Shown: positions 58,215 to 64,000 of the stretch, one piece after another | How the letters are laid out: the number at the start of each line of letters is the position of its first letter | Position numbering within the stretch: the first letter of the stretch is position 1 | NCBI GenBank assembly: GCA_033398695.1 | Contig: CM065814.1 | Coordinates: forward strand, 82,912,358 to 82,976,357 | Reading direction: 5' to 3' | Source: Orobanche coerulescens | Taxonomy: Eukaryota > Streptophyta > Magnoliopsida > Lamiales > Orobanchaceae | Length of the DNA stretch: 64,000 bases | Translations under genes and position numbers: made by a program | The notes under the pieces: generated by a model | The model's input: the letters and a program-made list of their open reading frames with translations, nothing else | Told to the model about the DNA's origin: nothing | Database searches by the model: none

Positions 58215-59054
58215 GTGTTCATTGATGACATTCTGGTGTATTCTAAGAGCCCAGAAGAGCATGCACAGCATTTGCGAATTGTATTAGAACTTTTAAGAAG
58301 TGAGCAACTGTACGCCAAACTCTCTAAGTTTGAATTCTGGCTAAAGGAAGTAATGTTCCTCGGTCATGTGGTATCAGCTGAAGGAGTCCGAGTAGATCCT
58401 CAGAAGATTGAAGCGGTTTTGGATTGGAAGCCTCCAAAGAACGTGAAAGAAGTCCGAAGTTTCTTAGGACTTGCTGGGTATTATCGTCGGTTCGTGGAAG
58501 GGTTTTCCAAAATTTCCCGCCCACTTACTCGACTCCTGCAGAAAACTCAAAAGTTTGAGTGGAACGAGTTGTGTCAGATTAGCTTTGATGAATTGAAGAA
58601 GAGATTGACGACGGCGCCGATTCTATCACTTCCACAGGGAACTGGAGGATTTATAGTTTACAGTGATGCTTCGAACCAAGGGCTCGGATGCGTATTGATG
58701 CAGAATGAGAAGGTGATCGCTTATGCGTCGCGACAGCTGAAACCTTATGAAGTGAATTACCCAACTCACGCTTTGGAGCTAGCAGCAGTGGTTTTTGCTT
58801 TGAAAATCTGGAGGCATTATCTGTACGGGACTCACTGTCAGATCTTTACGGATCACAAGAGTCTCAAATACATCTTGAGTCAGAAAGAGTTGAACTTGCG
58901 GCAAATAAGATGGTTAGAACTGATTAAGGACTATGACTTGGAGATTTTGTATCATCCAGGCAAAGCGAATGTAGTGGCCGATGCACTCAGCCGCAAGCCT
59001 GTTTCTATTCAGATGCTGGAGACTCTGACCTCCCAACTTAGCCTTCAACAATAG
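58215..59054 (+). pseudogene. Array unit 2 RT end and RNase H
   Basis: [81 protein letters not shown] and [15 protein letters not shown] are all open. A TAG at 59052-59054 (unit 1: GAG) separates it from integrase in the same frame. Confidence 0.92.
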
Positions 59055-60560
59055 ATGATTCGAGAAGGAATTGAAGTGTGGTTACAAAGAGTCCAAGGAC
59101 AACTGTGCGTGATGGAAATAACTTCATCATTAACCGAAGAAATCAAATCTAGACAGGCAGACGATCCTCTGATGATTCGGTTACGTGATGAAGTGATCAA
59201 GGGAAAGGCCCCCGTATTCGTAATTCATGATGATGGAGTTTTGAGATTTCAGAACCGACTCTGCATTCCTGATATCGATGTTCTGAAACAGACGATTATG
59301 AAGGAAGCTCACAGCACGCCCTATTCTATCCACCCGGGCACCAGTAAGATGTATAAAGACCTGAAACATAACTTTTGGTGGGGCAACATGAAGAAAGAGG
59401 TAGCGGAGTATGTCTCGAAATGCTTGACTTGTCAGCAGGTTAAGATCGAGCATCAACAACCTGCCGGGATGTTGAAGCCGCTCCCGATTCCTGAATGGAA
59501 GTGGGAGGACATATCGATGGACTTTATCACTAGTATGCCTAGAACCAAGACAGGAATGAACATGATTTGGGTAATAGTTGATCGTTTAACCAAATCAGCT
59601 CATTTTCTAGGCATTAAGGACACGTGGGGACCAGAGAGGTTGGCACGAGTATTTATTTCGGAGATAGTTCGATTGCATGGTACGCCGAAGACCATTGTTT
59701 CTGATCGAGACAGCCGTTTTGTGTCTCACTTTTGGAAAGCAGTTCATAAGGCCTTGGGAACCGAATTGAACTTCAGCACCGCTTATCACCCACAGACTGA
59801 TGGACAATCCGAGAACACTATTCAAATGGTGGAAGATATGCTGAGGGCTTGTGCCTTAGATTGGTCAACTAATTGGGAAGTTCATCTACCGTTGATTGAA
59901 TTTACCTACAACAATAGTTGGCATGCGTCCATTAAGATGGCACCGTTTGAGGCATTATACGGGAGGAGATGTAGATCGCCCCTATGTTGGGACAATTCAT
60001 CAGACTTAATTGGGACAGAACCAGAGTTGATCGTACAGACTCGAGAGAAGATAGCCTTGATTCGTGAAAGATTGTTGACTGCCCAGAGTCGCCAGAAATC
60101 TTACGCAGACATACGCCGTCGCCCTTTGGAGTTTAGTACTGGAGACCACGTACTTTTAAAGGTTTCTCCTACTCAGGGAATCTTCCATTTTGGAAGGAAA
60201 GGAAAACTGAGTCCGGGATATATCGGACCATTCGAGATCCTTGAGAGAGTTGGAGAGTTGGCATACAGGTTAGCATTACCGCCGTCATTGGGCCATGTTC
60301 ATAACGTGTTCCACGTATCCCAGTTACGTAGATATATACCGGATCTTAGTCATGTCATTGATTTCGGCGAAATCGAAGTCACTCAGGATGGGACGTTTGA
60401 AGAAAGACCGGTCAAGATACTCGAGAGTCGAGTTAAGCAGTTGAGGAACAAACCAATCATTTTGGTCAAAGTTCAGTGGTCGCGCTGTGGAGTGGAAGAA
60501 GCCACTTGGGAAACAGAAGACAGCATGAAATCCAGATATCCAGAATTATTTTCGTCTTGA
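59055..60560 (+). CDS. Array unit 2 integrase with chromodomain (open, 501 codons)
   Basis: This is the longest open frame in the window. The zinc finger has both histidines and cysteines ([10 protein letters not shown] to CLTCQQVK, about residues 84-130). The DDE core keeps MDFITSMP, SDRDSRF (usual glycine replaced by serine) and DGQSE at the expected 35-residue spacing from the second aspartate. The GPY-type linker SRQKSYADIRRRPLEF and the chromodomain (EEATWETEDSMK, YPELFSS) complete it. Integrase inserts the cDNA. Here the frame is only a fragment of a polyprotein and is preceded by a stop, so expression as a separate protein is unlikely. Confidence 0.88.
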   Translation: MIREGIEVWLQRVQGQLCVMEITSSLTEEIKSRQADDPLMIRLRDEVIKGKAPVFVIHDDGVLRFQNRLCIPDIDVLKQTIMKEAHSTPYSIHPGTSKMYKDLKHNFWWGNMKKEVAEYVSKCLTCQQVKIEHQQPAGMLKPLPIPEWKWEDISMDFITSMPRTKTGMNMIWVIVDRLTKSAHFLGIKDTWGPERLARVFISEIVRLHGTPKTIVSDRDSRFVSHFWKAVHKALGTELNFSTAYHPQTDGQSENTIQMVEDMLRACALDWSTNWEVHLPLIEFTYNNSWHASIKMAPFEALYGRRCRSPLCWDNSSDLIGTEPELIVQTREKIALIRERLLTAQSRQKSYADIRRRPLEFSTGDHVLLKVSPTQGIFHFGRKGKLSPGYIGPFEILERVGELAYRLALPPSLGHVHNVFHVSQLRRYIPDLSHVIDFGEIEVTQDGTFEERPVKILESRVKQLRNKPIILVKVQWSRCGVEEATWETEDSMKSRYPELFSS

Positions 60561-60595
60561 GTTTCGGGACGAAACTCCTTTTTAGTAGGAGAGTA
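60561..60595 (+). other. Array unit 2 post-stop hairpin and purine tract
   Basis: GTTTCGGGACGAAAC at 60561-60575 and AGTAGGAGAGTA at 60584-60595. Confidence 0.7.
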
Positions 60596-63100
60596 TGTAA
60601 TATCCGGATTTTTATGGAAGTATTTCATCTGTATTTGAACCCTGTATTATTTAGAATGATGATATTGATAATTGAAGTATGATATTTATCGTATTTGTAT
60701 CCTTGTACATGAGTGTGGCAACATGTAATTTTTCTCCATGCAAATACGTGATAACGTACGCTAAGAATGTAGCTTAACGTACGTTACCTGTTAATGATAA
60801 CGTACGCTACGAATGAAGAGTAGCGTACGTAATGCAGTCAATTATTGGGTAGGTCGGCTAGCACATGGGGTAACTGGTGGTGGGCTCGACCAAGATACCT
60901 ACCAAATTCGCACGACATGAACCTGGACACTTTTAAGTCAACGGACTTTAACGTACGTTATGGACATTATGTAGCGTACGCAAATTATATGGATTACGTA
61001 CGTAACATGATAAGTGTACCGTACGTAATGAAGTTTAGAAACAAGACAGTGAGCTATTTTGGATGATAACATACGTTATGAAGTATTTCTAGCGTACGTA
61101 ACACTCAGAAAGTTATAAAAAGGGCAACACCCCATTTCATTTCATCTCGTTCTTTTGCCTCTAAGCTTCACCATATTTCATCCCCAGAAGATTTCCAGCC
61201 CCTTTTAACACACTTAGATCACTTGTTACTGAATCATTGAGATTGTAAGATACTACTTGATCATTGAAGACTACTTATATTGGACTTCGGAGTGGAAATC
61301 ATCACAAGTCGGCGTTGAAGCAACCGGAGTTGGATTCTACTTATAGTCTCAGTATTTTCTTCATCTTAAGGTAAGTTATACTACTTCCAACCTTGAAGTT
61401 ATGTTGATAAAGACGATATGATCACACTACCGAGAATAGTAGATCACTTTGACGATGTATGCAACCTAGTATCATGTTTAAACTATGATGATCGAGTTAT
61501 TATGGTTTATAACACCGTAGTTGAACCTTGTTGTGGCAAAGGATGAGAATAGTGAATTATAAACCGTATCAAATGTTATCGTCATATTGATCGTAAACTT
61601 AGTGTCGATTTCCACTTTTACTAAATGGATTTTGGAAAGAATCATCATAGTTGTAATCTTGCTTACAAGATGGAATAAGTAGTTCACCTTCAGGATAAGC
61701 CTGGATTTAATGACGATATTAGATCAAATACATCAACCATAGACCAGCCGAATTTTACATGAGTATTACAATCAAGATTGAGAATAGTGTTACGAAGATA
61801 TTTGTATCCTTGAAATTGAAGATATTAATCCGTAGATCATTCATGAGCATGATATATATTTGAAGGTATTATAAGTTACTCACTGAAGATTTCGTAATAC
61901 TCCGTCACTAATCGAGACAGTCGTCTGCCCAGTGAGAAACTGACATGCATGATTAACGTACGTTAAGATTGGCAACTAACGTACATTATATTACATGGTT
62001 AACGTACGCTACGTTTGGTACGTAACGTACGTTATACTATCAGGCGAGTCAAGTAGACTGATCAGAGAGGAACTGTCGGTATATGGTTAGCGTACGCTAG
62101 ACTTCATAGTTTACGTACGCTAACGAGTAAGTTTAACGTATGTTACAGAGGACATGTAACGTACGTTATGTAGGTCAGATAGCTTTCATTTTATGAACTT
62201 CCAACCGTAATTTGGATTGTTAGATGTTCGTTCGACCTAAGATGAATTCCATGTTATTTCTCTTATTTAAGGTTCGAACTTTGCTACGTGATTGATCGAG
62301 AGGGGCGACCTTCGAGTGTTCCGTTTTCGTGGAAGTATTGTTCTTGTCTTCAAATCGAGGCAAGTACCTTATTTGTTTTATGTATTGATGATATACATAT
62401 TGTCGTGCATGTATGTCGTTATTGTATGTCCACCTCGTGTTGGTCCGACGGGATCATCGGGGGATCTATGCTAGCGTGCGCTGGATCATCGGACGGGTTT
62501 TTCCACCACGGGTTGGTGTGACGGGATCATCGTGGGTTCTAGGCAGTGAACGCTGGATCGTCGGAATTACCATGTGTATGTTATGATATCATGTTGTGAT
62601 TATCAGTTGTGTATGTTATTTGTGAGTTTCTCGTAGGAGGAGACTCGTTGGTATTTTTGTCGTTTACGTTATTATTCTTCGTGAGATGTGAATAATATGT
62701 TGTGGTACTTGTATTAGCATCGTTCTGATAACCCCTTCGGGGGTGAACATTTTGTTTATGTTCAGGATCCAGGAGAGCAGGGAAACAACCACTGGAGCTG
62801 CATGACGACGAGGGTGCAGAGTGATGTTCCGGATGGGTTTATTTTGTCTGTTGTTTGTTGGTTATTTCAATAAGTACTCGAATACGAAGTCGTTTATGAT
62901 GAATTTGAATTTGGTGATGTATTAATAAGTTTCTGTTGAACATTTGTATTTTCAGTATTTGGTCAGAACTGTTGTATCTTAATTCCGTTATTTCCATTCG
63001 TTAGTACCTGTTAATGTCTGTTCAATTCTCCAGCCTTGTAAATCCTTATGTAAAGGATTTACGGCGCTGTAATATTCCTGAATATATTGGGGGTGTTACA
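60596..63100 (+). repeat. Array LTR 3
   Basis: 2505 bp, closest to LTR 2. It is followed by a third primer site and a partial internal region rather than by host DNA. Confidence 0.94.
60751..61122 (+). promoter_or_regulatory. AACGTACGTT cluster and TATA box, array LTR 3
   Basis: Same layout as LTRs 1 and 2, with TATAAAAAG at 61114-61122 and a downstream set of sites at 61955-62170. Confidence 0.6.
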
Positions 63101-63105
63101 GAATA

Positions 63106-63117
63106 TGGTATCAGAGC
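63106..63117 (+). other. Array unit 3 primer-binding site
   Basis: TGGTATCAGAGC after LTR 3. It shows that LTR 3 is a 5' LTR for the third unit as well as the 3' LTR of unit 2. Confidence 0.9.
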
Positions 63118-63335
63118 TAAGATTATGGATATCTTGGCCATTGGGTTAAAATAGGGGTCATTTATGTCTTTTGAGGTAACCAGCCGCGAATAACATCACT
63201 GTACTGCCTACGTCTTCGTACGGGCGGTGGTTGTAAGTTCCTAAACTCTATCTCATCTTTTACATGTTATATTCCTTTGTACTTGAGCATTTGAATGGTA
63301 TTGTTTCCTGTATATTGAGTATTTATGCTTACAGT

Positions 63336-63770
63336 ATGTTGAGAGGCGGACGTGGTCGTGGTTGCGGTCGCGGACGCGAACGAAGGAATGCAGAAAGGGA
63401 AGCGTCGCCTTCAAATCAAGCCAGTCATAGCTCAGGCGAGCCACAATGATCTATCAATAACGAACCGGAACCTGCTGTACCAGAGATCCTTCGTCAGGTG
63501 GTGAACCAGATGACTCATTTCGCTCAGGTCGTGGACCGAATGCAGGTGGCGGTAGGATTACAGCAGGGAGATAGACAGCAAGGGATCCCAGACATGGGAA
63601 ATCGAGGTGACCGATGGCTGCAAGAGGTGGCGAAGATGCAACCACCCAAATTCGACGGTATTTCTGAGACTCCCACCTGGGACCATTGGTTGAAGGAACT
63701 GGAGAAAATCTTTGCCGGAATTAACTGCCCAGACAACCGGAGAGCCTCTATTGCTCAATACTTTCTGATA
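63336..63770 (+). pseudogene. Array unit 3 gag, truncated
   Basis: The ATG at 63336 has a TGA at about 63447. The frame then continues through FDGISETPTWDHWL to YFLI, where the match to units 1 and 2 stops at about 63770. Wording such as FDGIS and INCPDN differs from the FNGIS and INYPDD shared by units 1 and 2, so unit 3 is the outlier. Confidence 0.88.
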
Positions 63771-63927
63771 TGGGATGCGGACGAATTCTTTCATTAAATA
63801 TTCGATGGACCTCAGGGTCGTAGAATTGCTGGAATTGCTCATCCGTCGGGTTCTGAGAGGTTTCTCCCCTCGGGGGAGATGATTGAGTCCTAGCCCTAGT
63901 GGAGCTCAACTTTCTCTTACGCACCAT
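63771..63927 (-). pseudogene. Transposase_32-like protein, N-terminus
   Basis: From the ATG at 63927 the - strand reads MVRKRKLSSTRARTQSSPP and EQFQQFYDPEVHRIFNERIRP, then meets the truncated array. The continuing frame is at 45766-45104. A basic start followed by a short Ser/Thr-rich linker is usual for this protein class. Confidence 0.65.
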
Positions 63928-64000
63928 TACATGCCCTGGAAAATAAAAGCAGGTTATCAGACGACAAAAAGGCATATGAAAACACCAACCACAACTTATG
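63928..64000 (-). other. Upstream region of the Transposase_32-like gene
   Basis: This is the remaining interior of the split element. Nothing further is recognised before the window ends. Confidence 0.4.

Larger units (their letters stand above)
45767..63770 (+). mobile_element. Head-to-tail Tekay-like array: three LTRs, two internals, one truncated internal
   Basis: The LTRs at 45767, 53182 and 60596 are 7415 and 7414 bp apart. Internals 48272-53181 and 55686-60595 are both 4910 bp. A third internal runs 63101-63770 and stops inside gag. Each middle LTR serves both neighbours, with no target duplication between units. The right end is truncated against the Transposase_32-like gene. Shared defects in both full internals (see findings) indicate they arose by duplication of an already defective copy. 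Confidence 0.93.
42259..64000 (-). mobile_element. Transposase_32-like LTR element, split by the Tekay array
   Basis: The LTR 42259-43609, a purine tract and a - strand ORF remnant (45766-45104) continue past the 18-kb array at 63927-63771. The second LTR lies outside the window. The LTR start TGTGACGCAAGTGCACG and the AATACCCCCAAACTTAAG tract are common in Tat/Ogre-related elements. No pol gene was seen in the visible part. Confidence 0.7.

Noticed and set aside
45767..63770. Two independent Tekay insertions side by side
   Set aside because: Inner LTRs are shared, no target duplications separate the units, and both internals share the same RT deletion and gag frame break.
1..64000. tRNA, rRNA or conserved ncRNA genes
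   Set aside because: None was seen. The TGGTATCAGAGC matches are retroelement primer sites, not tRNA genes.

Overview
The window is intergenic DNA from a flowering plant, built almost entirely from nested transposable elements. No single-copy host gene, rRNA or tRNA gene was recognised. The plant assignment rests on Ty3/gypsy chromoviruses with initiator-Met-tRNA primer sites and C-terminal chromodomains, a Tat-lineage element with two RNase H domains, a Sirevirus-like copia gag, a Mutator-like element (MULE) carrying a DUF1985/Ulp1-like gene, a CACTA element and a Stowaway-like MITE. The species cannot be told from the sequence.

Layout. (1) 1-17839 is an old MULE. A decayed transposase on the + strand (467-2870 and 12701-13144) converges with a DUF1985/C48-protease-like gene on the - strand (17324-14218). 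Arrays of CGAGT(T/A)ACTCG-type repeats lie at its left end, centre, first intron and right end. (2) Element A, a Tekay-like Ty3/gypsy retrotransposon (2871-12700, target duplication TAAGG), sits inside the transposase at the SWIM-finger codons. (3) Element B, a second Tekay-like element on the - strand (17840-26811, target duplication CTATT), sits at the right edge of the MULE. (4) 26817-28690 is AT-rich spacer with a Stowaway-like MITE and a possible Helitron remnant. (5) 28692-31998 is a deleted CACTA element with a G-tract-rich foldback element nested inside it. (6) From about 32008 a Tat/Retand-type element runs to 42258. It keeps reverse transcriptase, RNase H, archaeal-type RNase H and an antisense ORF, but has lost gag, protease and integrase. 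A gag-only copia element (34874-39245, target duplication CTTTC) splits it. (7) From 42259 a - strand element encoding a putative plant transposon protein (Transposase_32-like) begins. It is split at 45766/63771 by 18 kb of (8) a head-to-tail Tekay array: LTR, internal, LTR, internal, LTR, truncated internal, with a period of about 7.41 kb.

No element here encodes a complete intact machinery. The longest open frame is integrase plus chromodomain at 59055-60560. The clearest recurrent pattern is that five of the six LTR families carry a family-specific cluster of 10-18 bp palindromic or near-palindromic sites just upstream of the LTR TATA box. Three of those families share a TTA(G/A)CG half-site although they belong to two retrotransposon superfamilies. 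The two DNA transposons also carry palindromic repeats in their subterminal regions.

Relative ages follow from nesting. The MULE is older than A and B; the Tat element is older than the copia element and the Transposase_32-like element; the latter is older than the tandem array.
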